This document shows positions 1-8,556 of a stretch of 64,000 nt of DNA, piece after piece. The notes beneath the pieces were generated by a model, which was given only the letters and a program-made list of their open reading frames with translations, did not search any database and was not told where the DNA came from. The DNA comes from an uncultured Oscillibacter sp. Its GTDB lineage: Bacteria; Bacillota; Clostridia; Oscillospirales; Oscillospiraceae. How positions within the stretch are numbered: the first letter of the stretch is position 1; the number at the start of each line of letters is the position of its first letter. The DNA lies in the NCBI GenBank assembly GCA_947382875.1, contig CANDBG010000003.1, forward strand, positions 1 through 64,000, given 5' to 3'. A program made the position numbers and the translations under genes.

Positions 1-625
1 TGCCGTTCTGCTTGTTGACCTCGACGCCGATGACCACCTTTTCCACGCCGAACATTTTGGCAAGGTAGGACGCGCCGCCGATGATTTCATTGGAGCGTTC
101 CAGCATGGCCCGATGGTCGCCGGTGATGTAGGGTTCACACTCCGCGCCGTTGATAATCACGGTATCCACCTTGCCGATGCCGCCGGAAATCTTGACATGG
201 GTTGGGAACGTAGCGCCGCCCATGCCGACGATACCGGCATTTTTGACGATCTCTACCATTTCGTCAATGGTAAGGGCGTCGGGATTTGCGGGGGCCTGGA
301 CCTCCTCGCTTACGGTGTCCTGGAAGTCGTTTTCAATAACGACCGACGTAATGTTGCCGCCCATGGAATAGGGCCGCGGTTCCACAGCCTTCACCTTGCC
401 GGACACACTGGCGTGAATCGGAGCGCCTAGGCCCCGGAACTCGCCGATCTTCTGGCCCACCTTCACCATGTCCCCGGCTTTCACAAGGGGGGTGCATGGC
501 GCGCCGAAGTGCATGGACATAGGAATGACCACCTCAGCCGGGGGCGCCAGCTGTTCGATGGCCTTCTCATTGGTTGCGGCTTTCATGTCGTGGGGATGAA
601 CGCCGCCGAAGAACGCTTGTGCCAT
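1..625 (-). CDS. rnfC: Electron transport complex subunit RnfC (5' part, runs off the window)
   Basis: Reading leftward from an ATG at 625, the 208 visible codons begin MAQAFFGGVHPHDMKAATNE and continue through a biotinyl/lipoyl-like segment (VKAGDMVKVGQKIGEF) to the RnfC core (GIVGMGGATFPTHVK, then NGAECEPYI, the NADH/FMN-binding region of the NuoF/RnfC fold). RnfC is the peripheral NADH-oxidising subunit of the Rnf ferredoxin:NAD+ oxidoreductase, which pumps Na+ or H+ in anaerobes. The C-terminal 4Fe-4S domains lie outside the window. The ribosome binding site GAGGTG is at 631-636, and a very good promoter lies about 97 bases upstream, so this is probably the first gene of an rnf operon reading out of the window. 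Confidence 0.93.
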   Translation of the reverse strand, partial: MAQAFFGGVHPHDMKAATNEKAIEQLAPPAEVVIPMSMHFGAPCTPLVKAGDMVKVGQKIGEFRGLGAPIHASVSGKVKAVEPRPYSMGGNITSVVIENDFQDTVSEEVQAPANPDALTIDEMVEIVKNAGIVGMGGATFPTHVKISGGIGKVDTVIINGAECEPYITGDHRAMLERSNEIIGGASYLAKMFGVEKVVIGVEVNKQNG

Positions 626-721
626 TATTTCACCTCATTTTACTCCTGACAGCGGCCCGGGTCCGTCTTTCACTTCAAATCCATAGCCGGAACCCTGGCG
701 ATACTATCACATATTGCCTCT

Positions 722-750
722 ATTCTACACCCTTCTTTGAAAAATGTCCA
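722..750 (-). promoter_or_regulatory. Sigma-A-type promoter of rnfC
   Basis: On the minus strand TGGACA (745-750), a 17-base spacer and TAGAAT (722-727) form a near-consensus promoter. It leaves an untranslated leader of roughly 90 bases before the rnfC ATG at 625. No recognised riboswitch was seen in the leader. Confidence 0.75.
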
Positions 751-801
751 GACTATGAACGTGGGTTTTTCAGGAATTATTGCTTTTTTTTTGCATCCTG
801 T

Positions 802-1200
802 TTACAGCCTGCCGTCTGTTTTCTTTTCACTTCCAGCTTTTTTGTTCAAATTTAGGTCAAATTTGTCCAAAAAATCCCACAGGCTTTTTATTTCAGCGAC
901 ATCTGATTCAAAATCGCCGAATTCATCTCCCAGGTCATTCCGGTATAGATTCATATGGTTCGGCAAAAGAAGTTCTGACAGAAATGGACTTAAAAAATCG
1001 GCATCAAGGTGATGTTCTTTTAATATTCGTGCAAATAAAACGCAGATGCAGCATTCATCCGTTTGTGTGTAATATTTTGAGTGTACGGATTCCCCTAACG
1101 TTGCGTAAAAAGATTGCTCAACCGAATACTTCAGCTTCACATGAAATTCTACAAAATCTTCCGGAACCGCTTCTCTCCATTCGCGATAAGACATGATCAT
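802..1200 (-). CDS. Hypothetical protein in an AT-rich island
   Basis: A 132-residue ORF of unknown function. It is acidic in its second half, has Cys-Cys in TDECCICVLFARIL, and no signal peptide or membrane segment. The start is the ATG at 1200 (an in-frame stop lies just upstream); an AAAGGA motif lies about 13 bases upstream, and the ATG at 1194 is an alternative. Base composition from about 740 to 1260 is clearly more AT-rich than both neighbours, which suggests recent acquisition. Length and composition resemble small immunity-type proteins, but no family was recognised and no toxin gene adjoins it. It points the same way as rnfC, whose promoter lies just past its stop codon. Confidence 0.6.
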   Translation of the reverse strand: MIMSYREWREAVPEDFVEFHVKLKYSVEQSFYATLGESVHSKYYTQTDECCICVLFARILKEHHLDADFLSPFLSELLLPNHMNLYRNDLGDEFGDFESDVAEIKSLWDFLDKFDLNLNKKAGSEKKTDGRL

Positions 1201-1243
1201 CGCAAATCATCCATCCTTTTCCTGATCCATATTTTTTACGCCC

Positions 1244-1294
1244 TTGCCAACCCCGCCCAAATGTGGTAAGCTATAAGAAATCGTTTACCACATT
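1244..1294 (+). promoter_or_regulatory. Promoter with overlapping palindromic operator upstream of the DUF975 gene
   Basis: TTGCCA (1244-1249) and an extended -10, TGG then TAAGCT (1267-1272), are separated by 17 bases. A perfect 10-base inverted repeat, AATGTGGTAA (1260-1269) and TTACCACATT (1285-1294) with a 15-base spacer, straddles the -10 and the predicted transcription start. This is the expected position for a dimeric repressor. The regulator is not identifiable here. Confidence 0.5.
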
Positions 1295-1326
1295 GAACAA
1301 GAAATATTTTTGGGAGGTCTTGCCAT

Positions 1327-2184
1327 ATGGCTGAACAAATCGACAGAGTACAAAAAAAGTGGGAGGCGTCTGAGCTTTTACGCACCGCGCAGGTACCGCC
1401 GAAGCAAATGACCGCCTTTTACCTTCTTCTGGTTCTGGCGCTGGACATCGTGGATTCTTTTAATTTCCGAAGTTTCCTGGGCACATTTGTCACAATTTTC
1501 ATTACGATTTTCTGTATGCTTTTATCCATCGTCCTGTCGGCTGGCTTCATCCTCTACTTCATGGCCATCCGTCGGGGCGAACGCGCTGAATTCCTCACGG
1601 TTTTCGACGGCTTTTCCTTTGTAGGCAAGCTCATTGGATTGGAAATCGTCACCTCGATTTTTATTGTTCTCTGGTCGATGCTGTTCTTCTTTCCAGGCGT
1701 CGTCGCGGCCTACCGCTACCAGTTTGCCGTATACAATCTCTGTGAAAATCCCGACCTTGGGATCATGGAAGCGTTGAACATGAGCAAGCAGCAGACCTAT
1801 GGATACAAAGGGCAGCTTTTCATACTTGATCTCAGCTATTTTGGCTGGAATTTTCTCTCTCTTCTCCCCACGATTATCATGACCGTTACGATATCCAGCA
1901 AAGCGGTGCTCCCGGTATCCATGGGGGCCATCTCCTCCTATGCGGGACTTCTGGACGCATCCACCATCGCAGCATATTTAGGAATGCCCGGATTTTTCTG
2001 GGTAATCATACAAGGGCTTTGGTCACTCGTTGTCGCCATGTTTTATCTTCCGCAATTCCGCTGCGTGGAACTCAGCTACTTTGACACAGCCAAACGTACC
2101 TCTCATATCGGAACCAACGTACCCCCGCCGGAAAACAACGGCTACGGCGGCTGGAACGGCCCGGATGGTCTGGGTGGGTTCTGA
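1327..2184 (+). CDS. DUF975 family integral membrane protein
   Basis: A 285-residue protein with an amphipathic N-terminus and about five or six hydrophobic segments (roughly residues 30-50, 55-80, 98-125, 165-190, 195-215, 225-245). It ends in a Gly/Asn/Pro-rich tail (NNGYGGWNGPDGLGGF). The layout, with the FPGVVAAYRYQFAVYNLCENPD motif region in the middle, fits the DUF975 family of Firmicute membrane proteins, whose function is unknown. The RBS GGGAGG is at 1312-1317, nine bases before the ATG. It is a single gene between its own promoter/operator and a strong terminator. Confidence 0.85.
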   Translation: MAEQIDRVQKKWEASELLRTAQVPPKQMTAFYLLLVLALDIVDSFNFRSFLGTFVTIFITIFCMLLSIVLSAGFILYFMAIRRGERAEFLTVFDGFSFVGKLIGLEIVTSIFIVLWSMLFFFPGVVAAYRYQFAVYNLCENPDLGIMEALNMSKQQTYGYKGQLFILDLSYFGWNFLSLLPTIIMTVTISSKAVLPVSMGAISSYAGLLDASTIAAYLGMPGFFWVIIQGLWSLVVAMFYLPQFRCVELSYFDTAKRTSHIGTNVPPPENNGYGGWNGPDGLGGF

Positions 2185-2215
2185 TTGATCGAAAATACGC
2201 AGCATGCTGGCAGGG

Positions 2216-2250
2216 AAAAAACGGGAACCCATCGAGGGTTCCCGTTTTTT
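2216..2250. terminator. Bidirectional rho-independent terminator
   Basis: An A-run, the stem AACGGGAACCC / GGGTTCCCGTT with loop ATCGA, and a T-run. The flanking A and T tracts let it serve both the DUF975 gene (rightward) and the converging EFR1 gene (leftward). Confidence 0.9.
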
Positions 2251-2253
2251 TCC

Positions 2254-2296
2254 GGGGCTCCGCCCCTGGACCCCGCCAGGGACGCGGCGTCCCTGG
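2254..2296. repeat. GC-rich double-hairpin element
   Basis: Two short hairpins in tandem follow the terminator: GGGGC-TCC-GCCCC (2254-2266) and CCAGGGACG-CGG-CGTCCCTGG (2276-2296). It sits in the space between converging genes and resembles dispersed GC-rich intergenic repeats that I recall from related Clostridia genomes. That family link cannot be tested from one copy. Confidence 0.45.
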
Positions 2297-2304
2297 ACCC
2301 TCCA

Positions 2305-3132
2305 TCAAAAGAAAACTTCGTTTTCTCTCCTCTCCTGAAAGTTTGCCTCCAGCATAGCCACATGCGACAAAAACGCCGGGTCGTCAAAATATTTCGCATG
2401 GTGCGTACACTTCCTCACGCATCTCTGGCATTTAATACAGGTTCCCGGCGTCTCCGCGACATTTTCCACGCTGATCGCCCCCATCGGGCACAATCTGGCG
2501 CAAGCGCCGCAATTACAGCATTTCGACAAATCCGTTTGTGGTTTCGCTTTCAGGAAGCGCGCCGGTTCCCCATCGGTTCCCTTTGGGACGTAATAAGGAG
2601 CGTCCGCGTCCCCCGGGACCCGTACTGCGGGAGGAAAATCGGTCAAACCGCGCACTTTTGCGGCGGTATCACGTGCAAAGAGTTCCAGGCAGCGTCGGTC
2701 ATCGAAATCCGGACGCCCCTCACCCAGCAAATCGGTAAAGGCGTGACGTCCGGCAAAAGCGCCGGCGGCAACCGTGTGGAAGCCGTCCGCCTCCAGCACG
2801 GCGCAAAGCTCCGCGAGAGAGTTGTCGTAAGCCCGGTTTCCGAACGTCACCACTGGCACGGCCAACGCGCCGCCGCCCCGCAGCCGTTGGAAATCCGGCA
2901 GAAGTTTATTGGGCAGCTTTCCCGCGTAAGTGGGAGAGCCAACGATGACAAGGTCTTCCGGTCCAAACGAAGGCGCTTCTGTCCGTTCCGCAGGCTTGGT
3001 AAAGCCATGGTAAGTTAAGGAAAGCCCCAGCTCCTGCGCCAGCATTTCCGCCAGCGTGCGAACCACCCGGTCCGTGACGCCCGTAGCGCTGTAATACACG
3101 GCCTGTATGGTTTTCAGTTCCAATCCGCGCAC
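2305..3132 (-). CDS. EFR1-type flavodoxin-ferredoxin fusion protein
   Basis: The N-terminal ~190 residues form a flavodoxin-like domain (VYYSATGVTDRVVRTLAE phosphate loop, VGSPTYAGKLPNKLLP). The C-terminus carries two 4Fe-4S sites: CCNCGACARLCPMGAIS and CIKCQRCVRKC. This is the EFR1 architecture common in Clostridia, a soluble electron carrier whose partner is unknown. The longest frame starts at a GTG (3132) only one base after AAAGGA. A TTG at 3123, ten bases downstream of that site, is the more plausible start, giving a protein about three residues shorter. It lies last in the leftward gene string that contains clpE. Confidence 0.88.
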   Translation of the reverse strand: MRGLELKTIQAVYYSATGVTDRVVRTLAEMLAQELGLSLTYHGFTKPAERTEAPSFGPEDLVIVGSPTYAGKLPNKLLPDFQRLRGGGALAVPVVTFGNRAYDNSLAELCAVLEADGFHTVAAGAFAGRHAFTDLLGEGRPDFDDRRCLELFARDTAAKVRGLTDFPPAVRVPGDADAPYYVPKGTDGEPARFLKAKPQTDLSKCCNCGACARLCPMGAISVENVAETPGTCIKCQRCVRKCTHHAKYFDDPAFLSHVAMLEANFQERRENEVFF

Positions 3133-3146
3133 ATCCTTTCAAAGGT

Positions 3147-3356
3147 TCACAGTGAGAAATCGGCTTCATTGAGTCGTCCGGTGTTCAGCGACGCCGGACG
3201 GGGCGGCACCCGCTTCAGCGGGTCATATTGGAAGGAACGGCAGTGATGCTCTACCGGAACAACCCCTCGCTTTACGCATGCAACCTCCCGTTCATTGAGC
3301 TGCTGTCCCCGTTTACAGTATGCGCATCGGGGGTCCATATCTTTCCGAAAAAGCAC
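3147..3356 (-). CDS. Small four-cysteine protein (putative zinc-binding)
   Basis: A 69-residue protein containing CAYCKRGQQL, VACVKRGVV and HHCRSFQYDPLKRVPP. The spaced CxxC...C...C arrangement and the YDPLKR-P tail match a small conserved Clostridia protein that I recall only as uncharacterised. The start is GTG at 3356 with a strong AAGGAGG site eight bases upstream. It begins 31 bases after clpE in the same direction and 15 bases before the EFR1 gene, so it is probably cotranscribed with both. Confidence 0.8.
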   Translation of the reverse strand: MLFRKDMDPRCAYCKRGQQLNEREVACVKRGVVPVEHHCRSFQYDPLKRVPPRPASLNTGRLNEADFSL

Positions 3357-3386
3357 GCGGTTTTCCTCCTTTGTGATCGTAGTGGT

Positions 3387-5729
3387 TCAGCTTGTTTTCA
3401 CGAGGTTCAGCCCGTCTTCCAGGCATACTTTACCATTTTCCGCCGTTGCGCGGATGGTGGTCACAGGGTCCTCATAGCTGTTAATGATTTTGGTAGCCAT
3501 AGGATCCTCCAATTCTTTCTGGATGGTCCGCCGCAGATTTCTGGCCCCGTAAGACCGGGAATAGGATTTTTCCGTAAGGAAGTCTACCAGGGTATTGTCA
3601 TAGGTAAAGGTAATTCCTTTTTCCCGGAGGGAGTCCGTCAGTTCACCCAGCATAATCCGTGCAATGGCCTGGAAGTTTTCCTCACTCAAGCGGTTGAAGG
3701 TAATCACAGCATCCACCCGGTTGATGAACTCCGGACGCAGGAACTGTTGTAAGGCTTTCATGGCCTTTTCGCTGTCCTGCTGGCTCAGGGAGCGGTCAAA
3801 GCCTACGGTTCCCTCTTTGGTTGCGCTGCCCGCGTTGGAGGTCATAACGATAATGGTATTCTCAAAATTCACCTTCCGGCCATGAGCGTCTGTGATTTCG
3901 CCGTCGTCCAGGATTTGCAGCAGCACGTTCAGCACGTCAGGATGGGCTTTTTCGATTTCGTCAAACAGCACCACGGCGTAAGGCTTCCGACGGATTTTTT
4001 CGGTCAGCTGACCCGCCTCGTCGTAGCCCACGTAGCCCGGCGGAGAACCGACAATCCGGGAAACGGAATGTTTTTCCATGAACTCGGACATATCCAAGCG
4101 AATCAAAGCATCGGGTGTATTAAACAGGTCGCACGCAAGTTGTTTTACCAGTTCGGTTTTTCCCACGCCGGTAGAGCCAACGAAAATGAAGCTCACAGGT
4201 TTATGTTTCGGGGAAATACCCACCCGGTTCCGCCGCACGGCGGCCGATACGGAAGCGATTGCCTCGTCCTGACCAATGATATGCTCTTTCAGCCGCGCCT
4301 CCAATTGAGACAGCCGCTGGAATTCCTGCTCCCGGATACGGGAGGCGGGGATCTTCGTCCACAGCTCAATGACATGGGCCAGATTTTCCATACTCAAGTG
4401 GGGCGCGCCCTTTTCCTCCAGGGTCTGCATTTCCGTAGAGAGCTGGAGGTCCCGGCTTTTCAGCTCCGCCATACGGGCATAATCTTCCTCGGTTTTCTCC
4501 TCTTTCTCCTCGAGCATGGTCCGTTCCTTGGCATAGTCATCCATTTCCCGCTGAATTTTCATGAGACGGGAAATATCCGGGTCTTTCAGGTTCAGGTCCG
4601 AACAGGCTTCGTCAATCAGGTCAATCGCCTTGTCAGGGAGGAAACGGTCGGTAATATACCGTTCACTCAACAGCACCGCCTGACGTAAAATTCCCTCGGA
4701 AAGCTGTACGCCGTGATATTTTTCGTAGTTCGGCGCAAGGCCCTTCAAAATCTTGATGGAATCCTCAATCGACGGCTCATTGACCGTAACTGGCTGGAAG
4801 CGGCGTTCCAGGGCGCTGTCCTTCTCAATGGACTTACGGTATTCATTAAAGGTAGTCGCGCCAATGACCTGGATTTCCCCACGGGACAGCGCAGGCTTGA
4901 GGATGTTGGCGGCATTCATACTGCCCTCGGCGTCGCCGGCCCCGGCGATGTTGTGCACTTCGTCGATCATCAGAATGATGTTGCCCAGGCGCTTCACCTC
5001 GTCAATCAGACCCTTCATCCGGCTTTCGAACTGGCCCCGGAACTGGGTGCCCGCCACCAGAGCGGTCAGGTCCAGGAGGTATACCTCCTTTTCCAGCAGC
5101 TTGAACGGAACATCCCCGTCCGCAATCCGCTGCGCCAGGCCCTCCGCAATGGCAGTTTTGCCCACGCCGGGTTCGCCGATCAGACAAGGATTGTTTTTCT
5201 GCCGCCGGTTCAGAATCTGCACAACCCGCTCGATCTCCTGTGTCCGGCCGATCACCGGGTCCAGCTTACCGTCCTTGGCCTTCTGGCTCAGCGACAGACA
5301 GTAATTCTCCAAATATTTCCGCTTGCCGTTTTTTGGGTCCTTACGCTCTTTTTCCCGGCGTTCCCGACTCTCGCCCTCACCCTTGGAGGACGACGAAGAA
5401 GAACTGTCGCTGCTGGAAAACAGACGGTTCAGGAAGGGGAACGTCGCCGTTTTGCCTTCTTCTTCCGTCTCGCCGTCGTCCTCATCGCCGCCGGGCAGGT
5501 CCTCGATGTTTTCCACGCCGTTCATGGCCTGCATCATCTCACTGTTGAGTGTTTCCAAATCTTCGTCAGAAATACCCATCCGCTTCATCATATCATCCAC
5601 CTGAGGCAGGCCAAGCTCCTTGGCGCACTTGAGACATAAGCCCTCATTAATGGTTTTCTCGCCGTCCATCTTGGAAATAAAGACCACGGCGACATTTTTC
5701 TTGCATTTTGAACAAAGTGTCGGCTGCAT
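3387..5729 (-). CDS. clpE: ClpE-like AAA+ unfoldase (Clp ATPase) with N-terminal zinc finger
   Basis: About 780 residues. The N-terminus has a CxxC...CxxC zinc finger (C6, C9, C32, C35) instead of the double Clp-N domain, followed by an acidic and poly-Ser linker. Two AAA+ modules follow: Walker A GEPGVGKT with LMIDEVHNIAGAG, and GSTGVGKT with VVLFDEIEKAHPD. A UVR-like coiled-coil middle region (residues about 390-440) separates them. This is the ClpE layout: a hexameric unfoldase that feeds ClpP. The start is the ATG at 5729, eight bases after GGAGG; the longer GTG frame from 5744 would put that site inside the gene. Confidence 0.9.
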   Translation of the reverse strand: MQPTLCSKCKKNVAVVFISKMDGEKTINEGLCLKCAKELGLPQVDDMMKRMGISDEDLETLNSEMMQAMNGVENIEDLPGGDEDDGETEEEGKTATFPFLNRLFSSSDSSSSSSSKGEGESRERREKERKDPKNGKRKYLENYCLSLSQKAKDGKLDPVIGRTQEIERVVQILNRRQKNNPCLIGEPGVGKTAIAEGLAQRIADGDVPFKLLEKEVYLLDLTALVAGTQFRGQFESRMKGLIDEVKRLGNIILMIDEVHNIAGAGDAEGSMNAANILKPALSRGEIQVIGATTFNEYRKSIEKDSALERRFQPVTVNEPSIEDSIKILKGLAPNYEKYHGVQLSEGILRQAVLLSERYITDRFLPDKAIDLIDEACSDLNLKDPDISRLMKIQREMDDYAKERTMLEEKEEKTEEDYARMAELKSRDLQLSTEMQTLEEKGAPHLSMENLAHVIELWTKIPASRIREQEFQRLSQLEARLKEHIIGQDEAIASVSAAVRRNRVGISPKHKPVSFIFVGSTGVGKTELVKQLACDLFNTPDALIRLDMSEFMEKHSVSRIVGSPPGYVGYDEAGQLTEKIRRKPYAVVLFDEIEKAHPDVLNVLLQILDDGEITDAHGRKVNFENTIIVMTSNAGSATKEGTVGFDRSLSQQDSEKAMKALQQFLRPEFINRVDAVITFNRLSEENFQAIARIMLGELTDSLREKGITFTYDNTLVDFLTEKSYSRSYGARNLRRTIQKELEDPMATKIINSYEDPVTTIRATAENGKVCLEDGLNLVKTS

Positions 5730-5759
5730 AATTGTGACCTCCACGCGCCATTGGGCGCT

Positions 5760-5787
5760 CTTATAGAAATGGCGCCTTCCGTTTCAG
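5760..5787 (-). promoter_or_regulatory. Possible promoter of clpE
   Basis: On the minus strand CTGAAA (5782-5787) and TATAAG (5760-5765) with a 16-base spacer, about 30 bases upstream of the clpE ATG. Two short hairpins, CTTCTGAAACGGAAG and CTCCGC-TTT-GCGGAG, lie in and just upstream. No CtsR box was seen. Confidence 0.4.
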
Positions 5788-5837
5788 AAGGCTCCTCCGC
5801 AAAGCGGAGAATTCAAGCTCAAGCCGTGAAAACTGAC

Positions 5838-6557
5838 TCACGACATTTTGAGCTGAAGAAAACGAATAAACTCGGAAAGGGCGCTCACAGGCGAATGTGC
5901 CGCAAAAAAGCCCAGTACATGCCCATATCCCCCCGATGCCAGAGATATGCCCATCTGCTGCATAATCCATGCCGCGGCAAAGAGCAGCAGCGCACCCTCT
6001 GCGAACCCCAGCAGACCGCCGCCCCAGGTATCCATACCATGCAGGCCCGGCACTTTCGTCAGCAGCTTCAAGGCCCGGATCACGAACTGGAACCCAATTC
6101 GCAGAGCCATGAATGACAGAAAATACAAGACGCCATGCAGCATGGAATACGCCAGACTTTCCACCACCGCCGCGGCGGCGGAAACGCCCGCGTCCCGCAC
6201 AGTATCCAACGCCCGGTCGGCCAGGCCCCCCCGGACCTGCGCATCCAGCCCCAGCAGGTCCAGCAGCTCCTCTACTGGAAGGTTCAGCTCATCCAGCGGA
6301 TTTCCCGGCATCTGTCCCGGAAGCGCCTCATGGATGGCATCGTCCAGACGGATTTCAATTTGCTTCTCAATGACCGGCGCAGCCAGATCCATCAGATGGC
6401 CCGTAAGGGCGGTGGCAATCAGATTTGCCCCCGCGAGAGATACTACCGCGGCGGCCAGTCCGGCCAAAGCCCGGATCAGGCCCTTTGTCGCGCCGAAGTA
6501 TGTAAAGCCAATCAGCACGGCTGCCGCAATCAGGTCTATTATAACAGGTGTCTGCAA
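5838..6557 (-). CDS. CvpA family membrane protein
   Basis: A 239-residue protein with four hydrophobic segments (about residues 5-25, 28-50, 125-150, 185-210). The N-terminal pattern DLIAAAVLIGFTYFGATKGL, followed by a second helix, is the CvpA (colicin V production protein) signature. Family members are small inner-membrane proteins linked to envelope homeostasis; the molecular role is unclear. Translation starts at a TTG (6557), nine bases after GGGAGG. It sits between the DUF5711 gene and clpE. Confidence 0.85.
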   Translation of the reverse strand: MQTPVIIDLIAAAVLIGFTYFGATKGLIRALAGLAAAVVSLAGANLIATALTGHLMDLAAPVIEKQIEIRLDDAIHEALPGQMPGNPLDELNLPVEELLDLLGLDAQVRGGLADRALDTVRDAGVSAAAAVVESLAYSMLHGVLYFLSFMALRIGFQFVIRALKLLTKVPGLHGMDTWGGGLLGFAEGALLLFAAAWIMQQMGISLASGGYGHVLGFFAAHSPVSALSEFIRFLQLKMS

Positions 6558-6614
6558 ACTTTCCTACCTCCCTGTGTGTAAACGTTTTGTGAACATGGCC
6601 TTAATTTTTCACAT

Positions 6615-7793
6615 TTACGGCAAATACAGGCTTGCCGACTCCCCTGACAGCACCAGTACCGACCCATCCGGACGCATCAGGACGCCTTTGGCGTAGTCCG
6701 TCCCTTTGAGCGAGGCGTAGGGCTGCAAGTCGTCATTATAAATCACCAGACGGTCGCTGTAAAGCACGGCCAGGTAACGGCCGGAGGCGGACAGGTCCAA
6801 AACTTCTTCCCGGACCTCCAGGGACCCGATTTCTTCGCCGGTTTCCCCCACCGTCACCAGCCGCCCCACGCTTCCGGAACGGTAGCGGTTCAGCAGCAGC
6901 GCCGAAAAGCCGTCGCCGCCCAAGGCGTACTCCCGGAGAAACGCCCCTTTGTAGGTGTACGACGCCAAGACCTCCCCCGCTGTGCTGGCGAAGGTCAGGC
7001 AGGTGTCCGAAACGGTAAGGATTTTCCGGTTCTGCGCCGTGATTGCCGCTGTCAGACCACCGGTTATATTATAACTGGCAGTAGGACCTTCCTGAGGTTC
7101 ATCATATTTCGGCATATCATAAAGTACAACATTGCTGACAAATACTCCGTTTTCCTGTCCCAATGTCACTGTCGCCAGCGTCTGCCCGATTACATAGGCA
7201 TCCAGGACAAAACGCTGTGACGAGTCAAAGACAAACGCCTCCACCTGGTTTCGGTTGTACACGCTGACGCTGCCCTTGTACCCCTTCTTCTCCGATGTGA
7301 CCGCCAGATAACCGTCGTCGTTCAGCGAGACGGCTATAAAAGGTTCCTCCTCAGTGGCGGAAAGTTCAAAAATTATGCCCCCTGCATCCGCCAGATACAG
7401 CTCCGTCCCCCCTACGTCGTAAGCCGCCGCCCGTCCGCCGCCGCAGCAAAGCGCTGGAGCTGACATATTTACGGGCTGCGTCCAGATGGCGCCGCCGTGC
7501 TTGTCCAGAAGGCTGAAGGAGGTGTCTGACAATACCAGCAAATCCTCCCCCAGCACCGCAAACCGGTTCTTCGCAGACGCATCATAATCATAAATGATTT
7601 CGTCGCCGGCCTTTTCCGCAGCGCCGTAGTTCAGATACCGCCGCAGAACGTCAAACCCTGTGCCGTCCCGGTACGCCGCCAGAAGCACCACCAGCAATAC
7701 CGCCGCCAGAGTCAGGAAGAAGGTCAGAAATCCGCTGTGATGGCTCTCCGCTTCCTCCTCATGTTTTGGTTTTTCCTTGCGATTTTCAGTCAT
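6615..7793 (-). CDS. DUF5711 family membrane-anchored beta-propeller-like protein
   Basis: A 392-residue protein with a charged cytoplasmic N-terminus (EKPKHEEEAESHH), one membrane helix at about residues 22-42, and a large extracytoplasmic part made of repeated beta-rich units (LLVLSDTSFSLLDKHGGAIW, LAVTSEKKGYKGSVSVYNRN, LAVLYSDRLVIYNDDLQPY) typical of a beta-propeller. It matches DUF5711, an uncharacterised Clostridia family. The ATG lies within the last codons of truA (8-base overlap), which implies translational coupling. Confidence 0.82.
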   Translation of the reverse strand: MTENRKEKPKHEEEAESHHSGFLTFFLTLAAVLLVVLLAAYRDGTGFDVLRRYLNYGAAEKAGDEIIYDYDASAKNRFAVLGEDLLVLSDTSFSLLDKHGGAIWTQPVNMSAPALCCGGGRAAAYDVGGTELYLADAGGIIFELSATEEEPFIAVSLNDDGYLAVTSEKKGYKGSVSVYNRNQVEAFVFDSSQRFVLDAYVIGQTLATVTLGQENGVFVSNVVLYDMPKYDEPQEGPTASYNITGGLTAAITAQNRKILTVSDTCLTFASTAGEVLASYTYKGAFLREYALGGDGFSALLLNRYRSGSVGRLVTVGETGEEIGSLEVREEVLDLSASGRYLAVLYSDRLVIYNDDLQPYASLKGTDYAKGVLMRPDGSVLVLSGESASLYLP

Positions 7794-8541
7794 TCAGCCG
7801 TTCATCCTCATACCAAAGTCTTGTCAGGTACAGCCCGCCGGGCGGTACGGTTGGACCAGCGGCGGTCCGGTCGCCGCGTTCCAAAATGCCTGGAATGTCT
7901 GACGGAAGCAGCTTGCCCTCCGCCGCATACAGCACCGTACCAGTAATCGCACGAACCATATTATACAAAAACCCGTTTGCACAGACCTTCAATTCCAACA
8001 AATCACCGTTCCGGGTTATGTCACACCAGTAAATCGTCCGGATGGTGCTTTTCGTCTCCGTGCCTACGGAACGCACGGCACGGAAATCGTGGGTTCCGAC
8101 AAACATATGGGCCGCCTCGTTCAAAAAACCTTCGTCCAGACGCTTCGGGTAGAAATAGACGCGGTTGACATAAAAGGGGTTTTTGAAGCGGGAATTGTAT
8201 ATCCGGTACGTATATTCTTTTTTCAGACACGAGCTGATGGCGTTGAACGCCGGGTCCACCTCCACCGCCTCTCGAACCGCGATGTCCTCTGGGGTATGGG
8301 TGTTGATCGCAAAGGGCAGACGGTCCAGGGGGATCCGCGACTCCGTGCGGAAGTTGGCAATGTAGCGTTCCGCGTGAACGCCTGCGTCGGTTCGTCCACA
8401 GCCGGTCAGGTGGACCGACCCGCCGCAGACCTTGCCGATGGCTTTTTGCAGCGTCTCGCAGACCGACGCCGCGTTTTTTTGTACCTGCCAGCCGTGATAA
8501 GCTGTTCCATTATAGGTCAGCTTCAAAGCGATGTTTCGCAT
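7786..8541 (-). CDS. truA: tRNA pseudouridine(38-40) synthase TruA
   Basis: 251 residues, the usual length. The catalytic motif GCGRTDAGVHA is at about residues 47-57; its Asp attacks the target uridine. The second conserved segment is FLYNMVRAITGTVLYAAEGK. TruA modifies U38-U40 of the anticodon stem. The RBS AAGGAG stands directly before the ATG. It overlaps the downstream DUF5711 gene and follows the phosphoesterase gene closely. Confidence 0.95.
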   Translation of the reverse strand: MRNIALKLTYNGTAYHGWQVQKNAASVCETLQKAIGKVCGGSVHLTGCGRTDAGVHAERYIANFRTESRIPLDRLPFAINTHTPEDIAVREAVEVDPAFNAISSCLKKEYTYRIYNSRFKNPFYVNRVYFYPKRLDEGFLNEAAHMFVGTHDFRAVRSVGTETKSTIRTIYWCDITRNGDLLELKVCANGFLYNMVRAITGTVLYAAEGKLLPSDIPGILERGDRTAAGPTVPPGGLYLTRLWYEDERLND

Positions 8542-8556
8542 GGTTTCTCCTTTTTG

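Noticed and set aside
2185..3018. 277-residue plus-strand ORF overlapping the terminator and EFR1 gene
   Set aside because: Begins inside a rho-independent terminator and lies opposite a well-supported flavodoxin-ferredoxin gene.
4713..5639. 308-residue plus-strand ORF opposite clpE
   Set aside because: Antisense shadow of the conserved AAA+ gene.
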